Positions 32,236 through 44,377 of a DNA stretch of 64,000 nt are shown here, piece by piece (positions within the stretch are counted from its first letter, which is position 1; every line of letters begins with the position of its first letter). Origin of the DNA: Sordariomycetes sp. S80-01Y (taxonomy: Eukaryota; Ascomycota; Sordariomycetes). The stretch lies in NCBI GenBank assembly GCA_037042185.1, contig JAXQJY010000020.1, positions 682,001 through 746,000 on the forward strand. Reading direction: 5' to 3'. The translations under genes and the position numbers were made by a program. Below the pieces are notes generated by a model, which was not told the DNA's origin, did no database searches, and was given only the letters and a program-made list of their open reading frames with translations.

Positions 32236-34027
32236 GGTTGATGGTCACGGAGTGCGAGGCATTGCTAGCTTTTCTTCTGATGTTGATCGCCAAAACTCTG
32301 GCGGTTGAAATGCGCGACGACAACGCCACAGTCGCCCGATCGAGGAGAGCGCACTGCTATATGACTGGCACCTTGGGCCGCCCATGCATGTGTGTCGAGA
32401 AGACTCAGATGCAGTGTCACCTCTTGCTGGAGCGCGGCTTGATGGATTCGCCACCGGAGCGCCCTCCGTCCGACGGGGTGACTGGATACCCCGTGCTTCT
32501 GTATGGGGCGCTGGACGCAGTCGGGACAGGGAACGAGAAGTCATTCACTGGTCGATGACAAGTTGTCTCTTCGAAGATGGCTGGGAAGGCAGCCGAGTTA
32601 TGGAAGATGTCGAGACGGTCTAGACTCTGGGAATTCCGCTGCAAGTGGACACAATCGGCATGTAAAATGACTCTGACTACCACAAATGATACCCCAATTC
32701 GACCACGCGCAACACGGCTAATTTTTGAGCCCCTCATCGTCCTCAGCCGCGACCGCCCTTACGTAAGCAGTATCGGACACGTCTCCCATCACCGTCAGCC
32801 CAGCCAAACTTGCATTCGCTGTATAGCGCAGCTTCATTTATACGACCAAGTAGCATTGCAACACTCCAATATTGTCGATACCACCAGTACAGACTGTTTA
32901 GACCATCACATGCACGCCTTGCGAAGAGCAGACGCGACGATGACCATCTCCATTGGAAGGGCCGACTGAGTCGATGGCCATCTCATCGCTGTTTGAAGGA
33001 CGAGAAGCACTCGTCGTGCGATCTCTCGCTCTGAGAAAGCTCATATCGGAATCGACCGTGCACTCTGCTGCTGCTCATAAGTTCAACACGGACACCGTGA
33101 TGGATGACGGGGGATGGGACAAGCGCTCAGCTGATTCGGGAGGACTCAGGCCAGCTCCGAGTAGTGATGCGTGACCTCCGGCTTTTACGCCACCCGACAT
33201 CTCGGGCGTTTGTTTCATGCGCAGAAGGCAGTCTGCCTTGCTATGCACGGCTGCCTTTCAAAGCCGCCTGGCGCGCCCTATGTGAGGACTGAGGTACCTC
33301 ACACGGCGCTCGCACTCGTAGATCCCGCAAGACCACGGTGAAGATTTCCTGGGCAGGCTGTCAGCTCTGATCCCGCGCTCTCAGCAGATACAAGGGACCC
33401 CCAAGTGGATGTGAGAACTACTGATATTTTGACCAGAAGAATTATAATTTCTCTCAAGATGAAAATCTGAGTCTTCATGGGCTAGAAGATGAACAGCACC
33501 GCGTCACAGTATCAATGGTCTTGAGAGACTTCGACGGGTCTGTGCTTGTGTCCCAGCCATCTTACACCCCGTCAAGTGGAAACGACATTCACAGAAACTT
33601 TGAATCGCAAAGAACCCTCTCTGATCAGTATCTGAGGGATGGGGAGAGGCTTACGGTTGCTGCATCTTCGATGCGGTCGGCATTGTTCACCTGCTGGTTT
33701 ATCGCCTGGAAAGTTGTCGAAATTGACGCCGACAACCACAGGGAGATTTTTGCCAGCATCTGCTAGCTTATTTTATCAGGTCAAACAATCAATCCTTAAG
33801 TAAGGCCCGCCTGCGATTGGTTGATCAGCTACAGACAGGCCTCCACGCTAAGCCTTTTGAGGAAACCCCTTTCTGGGGTTGGAGAAGTCGAACGCGATGC
33901 TGTCTCAGCGCGTCCAGCTCACACTTGCTGTCGACATTGCGCGATTCTCATCGCAAAGCCGCACAGCGGCGTTCCACTCCTTCTAACTCAAGGCGAGTCA
34001 ATCCCGTGACTGGCTCTGCTCCGCGAT
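32236..34027. other. No supported gene
   Basis: About 1.8 kb. Frames up to 130 codons exist on both strands but show no leader, domain or splicing logic. I see no RNA gene or repeat. Confidence 0.45.
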
Positions 34028-34789
34028 ATGATCTGGCCCACCCTCCTGCTCGCGTCGCTGGTATGCGCAGCGCCCAAGAACAAGGAGGACGAGGACGACA
34101 AGGACAGTGGCACCGTCTGGGTGACGCCGCACGACAGCTACTCTTCCTCGGTCGGCGTTTTGGGATGCAAGATTGACACTGACCGTGTGGCCTATTGGCC
34201 GGCCTCCGTCGACTGCACCAACATCTGCGTTTCGCTCAGCTACGAGGGCCGCGACGTGAAGCTGCTGCGCATCGACCAGTCTCAAGGCGCCCACGACGTT
34301 AGCTACGATGCCTGGAACTATCTGTACACCGGGAAATCCGCTACCGAAAAGCCTACCGCCGGCGGCGCCGTGGAAATGCAGTTCAAGAACCTCAAGCCCT
34401 CAGAGTGTAAGAGTCTCATCAAGACCAAAGGCAAGAAACTGCCCTTGAGCGCGCCCAACAGCATGAATTTTCTGGCGAGTTGCCTGGAGGACGAGGACAG
34501 CTGGGTCGGGAACAACTACGTTCTCTTCAATATTGCTGACGCGATATGCTCGATGGGCCGTGATGAGGAGTGCGAGCTTGACTGGCCGGACGCAAACCAG
34601 GCAAAGTGCCCACACACGCTGGGCGATCAGGCGAAGTTGGAGGATGCGCCGGTCTACAACATCAGATACCCGAGCGGCGAGAAGGTGCTTGCCTCGACGG
34701 GCGAGGTGGAAGATGCTGGGCGGGTCTTAGGCCCTTCGTGGGTGCTCGTGGCTGGACTGATTATGCTGGCGTATTGTTGGAGCGTTTGA
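34028..34789 (+). CDS. Conserved secreted protein, probably GPI-anchored
   Basis: A single exon of 253 residues. The leader MIWPTLLLASLVCA is a signal peptide, followed by an acidic KNKEDEDDKDSG spacer. The body contains VGVLGCKIDTDRVAYWP, CTNICVSLSYEGRDVKLLRIDQSQGAHDVSYDAWNYL and paired cysteines, a pattern I associate with a widespread family of fungal secreted proteins of unknown function. A double-psi beta-barrel fold is only a suspicion. The last 20 residues (PSWVLVAGLIMLAYCWSV) are hydrophobic after a small-residue stretch, as in GPI attachment signals or a C-terminal membrane anchor. It is likely displayed at the cell wall or plasma membrane. Confidence 0.75.
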   Translation: MIWPTLLLASLVCAAPKNKEDEDDKDSGTVWVTPHDSYSSSVGVLGCKIDTDRVAYWPASVDCTNICVSLSYEGRDVKLLRIDQSQGAHDVSYDAWNYLYTGKSATEKPTAGGAVEMQFKNLKPSECKSLIKTKGKKLPLSAPNSMNFLASCLEDEDSWVGNNYVLFNIADAICSMGRDEECELDWPDANQAKCPHTLGDQAKLEDAPVYNIRYPSGEKVLASTGEVEDAGRVLGPSWVLVAGLIMLAYCWSV

Positions 34790-35510
34790 GTGATTCTGAA
34801 TGATACCCTTTTGATTTGTTTCGGCACTTGCCTTTCCCTGTGGCCCAGGAGGATCCCGGACGGAGGATTCCGGCTCATCCGGCCAGCGGCTTAGTCTTGC
34901 AATGTCCGGAGTTGCCGGGGCGCCTGGAGAGCAACCTCATCTTGCAATGATCGATAAAGAGTCTATGAGCTGTTCCTGAAAACGAGGAGTCTGCGTGAGG
35001 CCTTGCCCGCCCCGTGAGAGAAGTGCGCTTGACGATGCAAGGCTGACCGTTAGGGGTGACAGCAGGCGGCAGCTGGGTGAAACATAATCCTTCGAAACAC
35101 TAGCCGCCCAAAGAAACGTAGCGCTTCACTACCTAGACCAGACTGCGACGTTGCTGGCGTAATTGCGCTTGGCCGCAACTAGCATAGATCGCCCAGACCT
35201 GCCAAGCTAGGACGAGACGGCTGACCTACCGGTCACATTGGGCCGGGATATCCATACCACGGCATTGAAGCATGACACCGCGGGGAAGCTCGAAATGTGA
35301 ATCAGACACAGCCATGAATTACGTTGGCTTCCTCTTTAGTGCCATTGCACGGCCCCCTGAAAGCTATAAGATGAATGAGTCCCCGGGGGCCACGCACTCA
35401 CCTTGCTTTGCATCACCGACCGCAGTCTTGCAATTTCCCTCATTTCAATTCAACGAAGGATTTCGCCAGCTCTCGGAACCTATCTTCGCTCCTGGAGAAC
35501 CGTTGGCACG
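34790..35510. other. Intergenic; chitinase promoter
   Basis: Holds the 3' flank of the secreted-protein gene and the chitinase promoter with a TATA motif at 35365. No coding region supported. Confidence 0.55.
35365..35371 (+). promoter_or_regulatory. Probable TATA box of chitinase gene
   Basis: TATAAGA on the plus strand about 140 bases upstream of the ATG at 35511. Confidence 0.4.
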
Positions 35511-36763
35511 ATGCGCGCCGAATCCCTGATGCTCGGCGCAGCCACCTCGGTGGCTGCCGCGCCGGCCTATGTCATGTACTTTGACCAGTAAGCCCTCTCT
35601 CCCCCCTTTTCGAGGCTCCCCTGACCCCTAAGGTGGCACACCGCAAATCTTCCAGACAAGGCCACCACAGCTGGCGTCAATTACGTCGTGACCGCTTTTG
35701 CTACGTCTGATACCTTCAACTCCGGATCTTCGTACGAGCCGTTCATGCCCCTCGATCAGGTCCGCGCGCTCTTCGACGAGGGCACCAAGGTCTGCATGGC
35801 CATAGGCGGCTGGGGAGATACAGCTGGCTTTGGTGTCGGTTCGGCGTCTGAGCAAACGCGCAAGACGTATGCCGAGAACGTTGCAGCCGCCGTGGAGAGG
35901 CTCGGCTACGACTGCGTCGGTGAGTGTCACAAATGGGAGCACGACTCGAGAAAGTGCTGATGATGATTAGATGTCGACTGGGAATATCCAGGAGGCAACG
36001 GAGAGGACTACAAACAGGTGCCCAACGATCAGAAGGTGCAAGAGATTGAGAACTTCCCGAAGCTGCTCCAGGAAATCAAAACGGCCATTGGCGACAAGGA
36101 GCTGTCGATTGCCGTTCCTGGAAAGGAAGGGGACATGATTGCTTACACTGCCGAGCAAGTCCCGAAGATCAATGAGATTGTCGACCACGTCAATGTAAGT
36201 GATGTGTAACTAAAACAATTTGACTCATACTGACGGGATAGGTCATGACATACGACTTGATGAACCGTCGTGACACCGAGGCCCACCATCACTCTTCTAT
36301 CTCCGGGTCCCTCAACTCAATCGACATCTATCTCGAGCGCGGCTTCACCGCGAGCAAGATGAACCTCGGCTTCGCCTTCTACGCCAAGTACTTCCAGACG
36401 GCGGAGGGTGTCCAGTGCGACGCGCCCATCGGCTGCAAGACTGCCGTGTTGGAGGCACCCGACGGCTCCGACACGGGACTGTCTGCGGCCGTGACCTTTG
36501 AGAAGGCGAGCTACAACGACGCCGAGTTTGTCCGCGTGCTGGAGAACGGCAAGATCGACGAGCTGAACGGCGGCGCCTGGTACTGGGATGCGCAGACGAG
36601 CAGGTACTGGACCTGGGATACGCCTGAGTTGATTGCCAGAAAGTTTGAGGAAATTGTCAAGGCGAAGGGCCTGGGCGGCGTTTTTGCTTGGAGCCTGGCC
36701 CAGGACAGCTATGATTGGAGTAGGTTCAAGGCTATGCAGGAGGGTGTTCAGGGGATGCAATGA
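35511..36763 (+). CDS. Secreted GH18 chitinase
   Basis: Four exons (35511-35587, 35633-35919, 35971-36194, 36242-36763) encode 369 residues; introns are 45, 51 and 47 nt. The leader MRAESLMLGAATSVAAA is a short signal peptide. The catalytic DxxDxDxE is present as DCVDVDWE, its second Asp codon split by intron 2. Other GH18 landmarks are YVMYFDQWH, KVCMAIGGWGD, the VMTYDLMN strand and the terminal GGVFAWSLAQDS. The enzyme should cleave beta-1,4-GlcNAc polymers by substrate-assisted catalysis, acting extracellularly on fungal or insect chitin. No chitin-binding module is attached. Confidence 0.93.
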
Positions 36764-37367
36764 GCGAAGCTGCCACGGCCCCTGTGAATTGAGGCTGAAA
36801 CTGCGGTTGGACAAGACTTTAGATGTGGACTTTATATACCCATTCATTCAATGTGGTCGAACCCAGACTTTGTGAGGGCATCCCTTATTATAATAACGAG
36901 CGAACACTGCGGCTGTCCGTTTTGAGGGCTGCAGCTCCCCAAACTGTTTTGTATTGACGTACTCAGAATGCAATCGAGGTCTCCGTAGATGTTCACTTCC
37001 CCAAGCCCCCATCCCCGACTCTATACCCTTGCTGCTGCACTTACGCATGCTATTCGCAACCTATGGTGTTTGGGCTGAACAACTCTCGATACTAGCCCCC
37101 ATGAAGCTTCTTGTTATTCTTAGACAAAGAAATGACCAATGCTCAATTTCTATTCGAGGCTTCAAAATTTGGTTGTGGCTCTCAAGTCCTCGGTTAAACA
37201 GGCGACAAAATGAAGTCTCATAGAGTTGGCTCCTGAGTCACGTTTATGGAGACACTATTCTGTCACCCTGCGGTTTTGACGGGCGAACCATCCTCTTCCG
37301 CAACTCTACCGGGCCGACCTCGTCTCACCATCCTCGCGACCTCATTTATTGATCACACGGAGATGAC
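36764..37367. other. Intergenic; promoter of Zn2Cys6 gene
   Basis: The tail of the chitinase gene and the upstream region of the regulator. No coding region supported. Confidence 0.55.
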
Positions 37368-39462
37368 ATGAGCGCGTCAAATTCCAGGACGCGCCAGCGC
37401 AACGGCCGCCTCGCCGCCTGCGTGCCGTGCCGCTCACGCAAAGTCGCGTGCGACCACTCGCGGCCCGTCTGCAATCGCTGCCGCAGGAGGAAGCAGGACA
37501 ATGTCTGTCGGTACCCGGAGACTCCGCTGTCACCCGCGCCACCGTCAAGGTCGGAGTCAGTGTCGGAGCGCATCACCGAGGAGAGTTTTGCGCACTCTCC
37601 TGAGCCCAGCGCTCCGGTCAACGCGATTCCTGGATACTATGGATTTTCCAGCCATAGCGATGTGTTTGGCGCGACGGAGTCATATCTTGCGCTTCTAGGA
37701 GACCAAGGTGTTGAGAAACCAGTCATCCGACGCGGCAAGGCGTGCTCGTTCCGGGATCTCCCCCTACCGCTGCGCGATACCGCGTTGCTCACGCTTCGAT
37801 GTCTCCCGGGCCAGGCTGATGAGCAGATCCGGTTTCACGAAAGCCCTAACGAGCCTAAGGGATGGACGTACTTGGCTGTTGACCGCATCATTGAATCCCT
37901 CCAAACGACATTCAAGGCGTTGATGGACAAAGGCGAGTCTGGGCTGGAGATGATGGCCGACATCCTGTCGCGTAACAGCACCAAGCCGATTCGCGATGAC
38001 ATATCTGATCCGAATCAGTGGATCGGACAGATCTGTGGGCGCAACCTTCGATGGGAATCAATCGGTCTACTGTGGATACATTCGGTCAGAGTCTCGGACG
38101 TGCTGGATTCTCTGCGTAGCAGAAACGTCGAATGGATCAAGGGCCCTTCTTTCGCCTTGGAGCCAGCAGCCCAACATCTCGTGCACTGCATAGAGCTTGC
38201 GAGACACTTGAATGATGGAAACGATCTTCTGGTCGACTTGTGTAAGAGGCGGTCCACCTTGGAGTCGATGGTGGACGGGGATGGCTGTAAGTGTAATGAA
38301 GTATCTCCGAATTGCGCTAATCCTCATAGCAATGTCTACCTACTGGTCTCACGGCGTAACCGTGGCCATGTTCACCTACATGGGTCTGCATGACATTCAC
38401 GACCCTCCGGACTACAAGCCAACATTGGCTTCGGAGTACAGGCGGCGCATCATTTCTCAGATCTTCTCTTCAGACAAGCTTGCTGTCACGTTCACTGGGC
38501 GACCCCCAATGCTCAGCAGGCGTTACTGCTACACACCCCTGCCACTGGACCTGGCAGACGAGGATCTGAGTGCGGACGAGGCGACTCTTATGCGCGCTGT
38601 CAATAGCCTGGATCCGCAGGGCTGGAACACAAAGGGTGAAGTCTATTCGGCGACCGTCATGAGGGCCAGGTCGTTGCTTGCGAACATCCGGGACGAGCTT
38701 ATCGAGCTGGGCTTGGGCCGCGGCATCATTGTGACAGCCCAGCACCTGATGGACATTAAGGTACGGGCGAGAGCTATCCTACCCTCGTTGCCCATCAGCC
38801 TCATCTACCGCCCAGGAAATTTCGAAGATCCGCAGATGGACACAGCGAGGCTTTATATTCAAATCGTCGTGTACCTCGATTACTTGCAAAACCTGTTTTT
38901 CACTGAGAGGTTGCTCTTGCGGCATGGTCAGGTGGACGAGGGCGACCTGCTCGTGACTAGCTTCGAGCTTGTTAGTCTGACGATTAGGTTGTGGACGAAT
39001 AAGGATCGCTTTTCGGAACCAACGATGGTGCGCAACTTTGAATGGCTAGTATGTCCCCCTCTCAACAACATTCCGTCTCAAGCCAAGATCGCGGTAGGGT
39101 GAATATCTCGCTGACATTTCTAGCTCATGGCTTACGGTGCTCCCGGCGGTGGTATTCTCTGCCAGGAGATCCTCGAACCAACCTTCGGCGGCAGCCATCC
39201 CAAGGATGTGAAGCTCACTCGGTCGGCTATCATACAGCAGCTGAGCCTGCTCGTCGGGTTCTTAGACTGGGTGCGTCCGAACCAGCCTAACGGCGAGCTG
39301 TGCGCCGACGCCAAGGCAATCATTCAACGAGTGCTGGACCACCACCTGAACGGGCCCGCGCAAGGGGAAGCTCTCGGTGCTATGAATTGGGGCGTCATGG
39401 CGCAGCCAGACTTCAACTTCGACTTGCTTGATACCTTTGACTGGCTCAGAGACGGGCAATGA
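37368..39462 (+). CDS. Zn2Cys6 fungal transcription factor
   Basis: Exons 37368-38286, 38330-39048 and 39124-39462 encode 658 residues; introns are 43 and 75 nt. The N-terminal zinc binuclear cluster has cysteines at 18, 21, 28, 35, 38 and 47 (CVPCRSRKVACDHSRPVC, then CNRC), followed by a Ser/Pro-rich linker. The rest resembles the fungal-specific transcription factor middle region, with helical segments such as WIHSVRVSDVLDSLRSRN and a first-intron-spanning SMSTYWSHGVTVAMFTYMGL. Target genes are unknown. Its position between the chitinase and the transporter/GH105 genes makes a local regulatory role possible but unproven. Confidence 0.9.
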
Positions 39463-39503
39463 ACCGACATCGTTGGACGCTAGTGGGTAAAGCGTCCTCG
39501 GTC

Positions 39504-41618
39504 TCATCGAATCAGGACTTCGAGCTTGGTCGAGCAAAATAGGGAGAAGGCGAGAATAAAAGCCCCAATGCCAAATCCGCCCTGGACATCGTCGAGGACC
39601 ACCGTCCAGGTCACCGCTGCGACCAGGGACAGCACAAAACCAATGAATGCACACGCGAAAACAGCCTTTCCTTCAACACCTTCCATGAAGTTGATTCCCC
39701 AACCGGCCGAGGACCCTTTGATCGGACAAGGCTGAAGCCTTTGCTTGCGCTTCATGGGGATCTTCCTGACAAGAATGGGCAGGACGGGGGCATGATCTGG
39801 ATTTTCAAGCAGGTGCATCAGCATGTTCGGGCCGATCGGCGGATCTGTGTCCGGCAACTCAAAATCATACTCGTGCCTCGCTTCAAATGATGGCATGGAT
39901 GGCATCGCCCTGATATCAACGAGACTGTCGTGGTAGAGCTCGAACTGCAACGATCAGCTGCGTTGCCAACGAGCATGAGGGTCACAAACCTGGCAGAAGT
40001 CCAGCTGTTTGACTCTCCTTAACCATCTCCAGTGCTTACCCACTCTATGCTTCAAATACGCCTTTCTCAGCAGCTTGAAGAAGTCGCGATCAGAGTGTAT
40101 GCGACAGACGTCTGGTTGTTGCAACTTCAAACCCCATTTCAAGAACGGAATGCACAGCAATAAGAATCTGTGCGTCTCCTCGCCTCCCGGAAGCGCATTC
40201 CGTATAGAGCACTTCGTCAAATCTGGTCCATTGGTGTCTCGGTGATGGCGAGGCAGCCCCTTTGAGCGGAATCGACCTAGAAGGTTGCTTCTCTGCTTTT
40301 CGACCGATTGCTTTGTGGAGGAGCCGTCTTGCGCCGCCTCCGGGTCTGGAGATGCTGTCGCCGTTGTGCTCACCGGGAGCTTTTGCCTTTCAAGCCATTC
40401 GATGAGCACAAGTAAGAAAACGAGCGCCCACCCCGTCACCGACACCCAGTACAGAGCCCATGGACTTGCGAACCCTGACTTTTGTCTGTCCTCCGGCTTC
40501 ACGTGGACGATCTCCCAGGTGAACATGCCGGATGACATCAGAGCCGAAACGAAGCTTGCTGGTAAAAAGAGCGTCATAACCAAAGTCAAGAGCTTGGCTC
40601 GAGGAAAACCATCAGGCCTCGTGGCCGGTGTCGCTAAGTACGATAGGAGGAAATCTTGTAGATCATTCAGAGCACCCGGTCGAAGCTCCCGAAAATCATC
40701 ATGAAGCCTACGGCCGCAACTCTGCACTTTCGTTAGATAGCTTTGGACTCGAAATGGTGGTGAACCTACGCAAGTCCACCAGAGTCGTCTCCGACCCTTG
40801 GGTGGACAGATGTATTTCCCATTCAGGTCGTTAATGACATTGACGCATCTCAAATAATCGTCGTAGAGCCATTTGTACTGGTCAGGTAGCCAATTAGTCG
40901 ACTGTGCTCCTGACTTATCGACAAATTCCCGGATGCTACCATGGAAGGATTCGAATGCCGGCCCTGAGAACAAAAACTCCGTGAGGTCATCGTACAAGAT
41001 ATCGATTTCCTCGTTGTCACCATCATTCTCATTCTCAACTAGTGCCTTTTTAACTTGATGCACAAATGAAGCCTGATCCTTCTGACAAACTTCGTCCAAT
41101 TCTGCAGAGTGGCACTCCGCGATCCGTCGAGCAATGTCCTGTCGACACTGACGGACATATCTCGAGGCTTGAAAATGCTCGACCGTTTCACTCCTGGACT
41201 TGAGGTCATGAGAAAAGCGCCTCAGGAACCTTGAGATGATCTGCTCTGCGTCTTCTTGGGTCTTTGAAATCCTCACGACCTGCGGAAATAGGTGTTCGAG
41301 ATGTGGTTCTGTCAGAAGATCCCGGAATAATCGCTCGACTGGTTTGTCTCCGGCTTCGCTCGGAATACTGAGACTAGTCGAAGCACTGGAGCGGACGCTG
41401 AACAACGATGCGGCATCCGAGGTCGCTTCCTCTCCCTCGTCAATTGGAGGCGACTTGGATTGGAAATCTCCGCCATGCGAGGGACAAGCGTACCCTACTG
41501 CAATCTCACGGGACGTAGCCGTATGTCCTCGCCTTCCATAACTTGCGCATTTATCCACGGCGTGGAGGTAGTACAGACAACGGCAAGCGCTGTAGCGCTC
41601 AATTAACTGGTAACACAT
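39504..41618 (-). CDS. CorA-like divalent-metal-transporter-related protein
   Basis: Exons 41618-39990 and 39944-39504 encode 689 residues with a 45-nt intron. The N terminus MCYQLIERYSACRCLYYLHAVDKC and Cys-rich start are shared by many fungal CorA-like proteins. A long soluble part of about 340 residues precedes two helices: LLTLVMTLFLPASFVSALMSSGMF, where CorA would carry its GMN loop, and YWVSVTGWALVFLLVLIEWL. The GMN tripeptide is absent. A charged segment of about 150 residues follows, then exon 2 adds two more hydrophobic spans (KAVFACAFIGFVLSLVAAVTW and GIGAFILAFSLFC). The gene ends tail to tail with the Zn2Cys6 gene. Transport function is doubtful. Confidence 0.75.
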
Positions 41619-42044
41619 TGGGAATCTGGGAATTCCGGAGGTCGATGGTTACCGCGGGGAGCGACGAGGTCACCTTATACGCACGCAATGTGCGCATTAT
41701 CCCTGCTGCATCTGCATTTGCGCGCTGAGCCCCTCCACAGCCCCTTCATGAGGGCTGTGACTCCTCAATCGCTCAGAATCACGAACTCTATTCGTCTGAG
41801 CCCCTGCTTCTGAGACCGGTGGACTGATGCAGAAGGCTGCCACTGTGAGCCCGTAGCTTACTTATCCACCTCCTTCAACTTTTCTTTTCTTCGCACACTT
41901 CTCAAACTTGCGTTGAGAGATAGTTCCAAGGTAGCGAGTGGATCAAGTTCAACAGGATCAGGATAGGTAGTCCGGCATTGTAATATTCATCGCAGTATCA
42001 ACTATAGCTATTGAAGTTCATCACGAGGGCAAGTTCCGCGCGGA
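41619..42044. other. Short intergenic region
   Basis: Promoter side of the CorA-like gene and 3' flank of the MFS transporter. Nothing else seen. Confidence 0.55.
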
Positions 42045-43774
42045 TCAGTGCATATATCGGAAGGTGACGGCGCGATCCCCCTTAAATGACAGCTCTTCCG
42101 GCGACATATCGCTGCCGTCACTGTCTGCCAGCTTCTTCTCCCGGCTCTTGTTGATACGAGAATATGAGAAGATGAGGATGGTAGAAGCAATCAACCCTAA
42201 CCCAATGAAAGTCAATTCAAGTGCATGGCCCAGGATGTAGCGTGGAGCATCCTCGCCGCGATAGAAGTTGGACGCCATCGCCTGCAACGGTCAGTCTTAG
42301 TCTGGTTTGTTGGGCCGCATTACTTACACCGCCGAGGTTACCGACTCCGATCTGGATAGCCATACCAGCGCTTCGCTTGTAGCTGCCAGCCAAGTTGTTC
42401 GATAGCCACGTGATGACGCCCGGGAAGGCCGGGTAGATGGCGCACGCTGCAATGAAAACACCGGCATACACGAGGCCAGGTACTGACTTCGGCGCCGAAA
42501 TGCACATGATGAAGCCCACGGCCATGATGCATAGGCAGACGACGATGAAGGGGCTGCGACGTCCCACCCGGTCAGACGCCCACGCTACGACCACGGCCAG
42601 AATGGCGGCAGTGATGTAGATTGGCACGGTGAGCAGCTGAGCCGTGCTCGATGTGTAACCCAAGTTTCGAATAATGGTTGGGAGGAACAAGCTGATGCCG
42701 TACAGGGGACATACAATCTGTGAGGTCAGAAAAAGCCTTTAGGGAACGGCAAGAGACTTACACCCCAATACACGAAAATATTGACCCAGATCTGCCAGTC
42801 GCGGAATGCCTGCCAGACGTAGGCCCACTGGAACTCCTCCGCCTGGGCCACTTGCACGTTACGATCGGTACGTGACTTGTCGAACTGCCCTTGATATTTG
42901 AGGCGGTAGACCACGAAATCCTTTTCCTCCTGCGTCAGGAAGCTGGCCGTCTCGGGGAAGTCAAACAGCAGCATGAAGGCAGCAAACGCGACGAGGACCG
43001 TGACGATGCCTTCGAGGATGAAGATCCAGCGCCAGCCCTCGAGACCTCCCACGCCATCCATCTTGGCAATTCCGTACGCCAGGAGGCCGCTGAAGGCTCC
43101 GGCGATGGAGGCGGCCGAGAAGAACATTGCTTGACGCAATTGGATTTCATGTCGGCAGTACCACATAGTCAAATAGTACTGTACGGTCAGTCTGGTTCAT
43201 GTTGAGTGGCAGGGGAAACGCACGGCAACGCCTGGGAAGAGACCGGCCTCCGTCACGCCAAGAAAGATTCGAGTGATTAGCAACCCATGGTAATCTTGAA
43301 CAATTCCCATCAACGTCATCACTATACCCCAGGCAACCATGATCGTCGGAAGCCATCGGCTGGGGCGCAGCTTCTTGAGGACCAGATTGCTGGGTACCTC
43401 AAAAGCTGCGTATGTGAAGAAGAAAACGGTAAGACACCAGTTGTACTGGTCATCCGACATGTTCAGGTCCTCCTGTAAGCCCTCGATCTTGGCGTTGCCA
43501 ATGTTGCCCCGGTCGAGGAACGAGAGGAGATAAAGAAGTGCCAGCATTGGGATCAAACGGATATCCATCTGTTGTTCGTTAGCGTAGGCTCAGGCAGAGA
43601 GCGCATCATGCGGACCTTTCGCAGGATCTTCTTCTCGTCGAGGTGTGCAAACGATGCCAGCGTCACCTCTGGCGCGACGCCGTCTGTCTTGCCGGCCATG
43701 ACGCCGTTGTGTCCATTCTCCGCCTCGGACAGGTTGGCCTTCTCAGAGGCAAGCGGCGCGTTGTTGGTCTCCAT
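42045..43774 (-). CDS. MFS transporter, anion:cation symporter (Dal5-like) family
   Basis: Five exons (43774-43616, 43568-43224, 43178-42762, 42717-42328, 42281-42045) encode 515 residues, all four introns (47, 45, 44 and 46 nt) lying in phase 0. The signature of the fungal allantoate/nicotinate permease group is evident: KMDIRLIPMLALLYLLSFLDRGNIGNAKIEGL, RIFLGVTEAGLFPGVAYYLTMWY, GWRWIFILEG, and SDRVGRRSPFIVVCLC. About twelve helices are expected. Members import organic acids, vitamins, ureides or sugar acids; with a GH105 gene next door, uptake of a pectin-derived uronic acid is a reasonable guess, not shown. A TATA box lies at 43845-43850. Confidence 0.92.
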
Positions 43775-44377
43775 CGTGAGCGAGGCGCGTATGCTGGATG
43801 AGAGAGAGAAGCTTTGGCGCCAACGGGGAGAAAGAGGAGGTTGATTTATAGAGGAGCCTACCTGATGGGACACTGCTGAGGAGATTGGCCAACCCCGCGT
43901 GCAACTCCACAGGGGGGAAAATGGGCGGCGCCGTGACGCCACTAGTGATGGCCCTACCCCAAGCCACTGGGGCTCTTGGAGGACCTGAGCGCTGATTTCG
44001 GGTTGCCGACTGGGAAGAACTCGGCAAGCTGTGCGGATCATGTTCTGGAATCCGGGGAGACCAACCCGTCATCATCGTGTCATTGGACACGTTTGAGCCC
44101 ACGTTGGGGTAAATATGGAGACGCGGCACATGGTCGGATCCGACATGGGGTGCTGGAATTGCGGAGTTGGGGAGGCTGAGGTCAAGGGATCTCGGATCCG
44201 ATGACTCACAGCTCAACGCGAGAAATGATGGCTTGGAAAACGCTCGTCTGATGATCATGAATCGTTGTACATCTAGAGCGGATCCGTGGATCACAAACCG
44301 TTGTCTATAGTCTACGTACTACTTGTATCGGCTCAGCTAGGCGTTCCTCTCCTAGCCTCCTTTCCGCTCTATCGACT
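43775..44377. other. Promoter of MFS transporter; 3' flank of GH105 gene
   Basis: About 0.6 kb containing the MFS TATA box. No independent gene. Confidence 0.55.
43845..43850 (-). promoter_or_regulatory. Probable TATA box of MFS transporter gene
   Basis: TATAAA on the minus strand about 70 bases upstream of the start codon. Confidence 0.5.
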
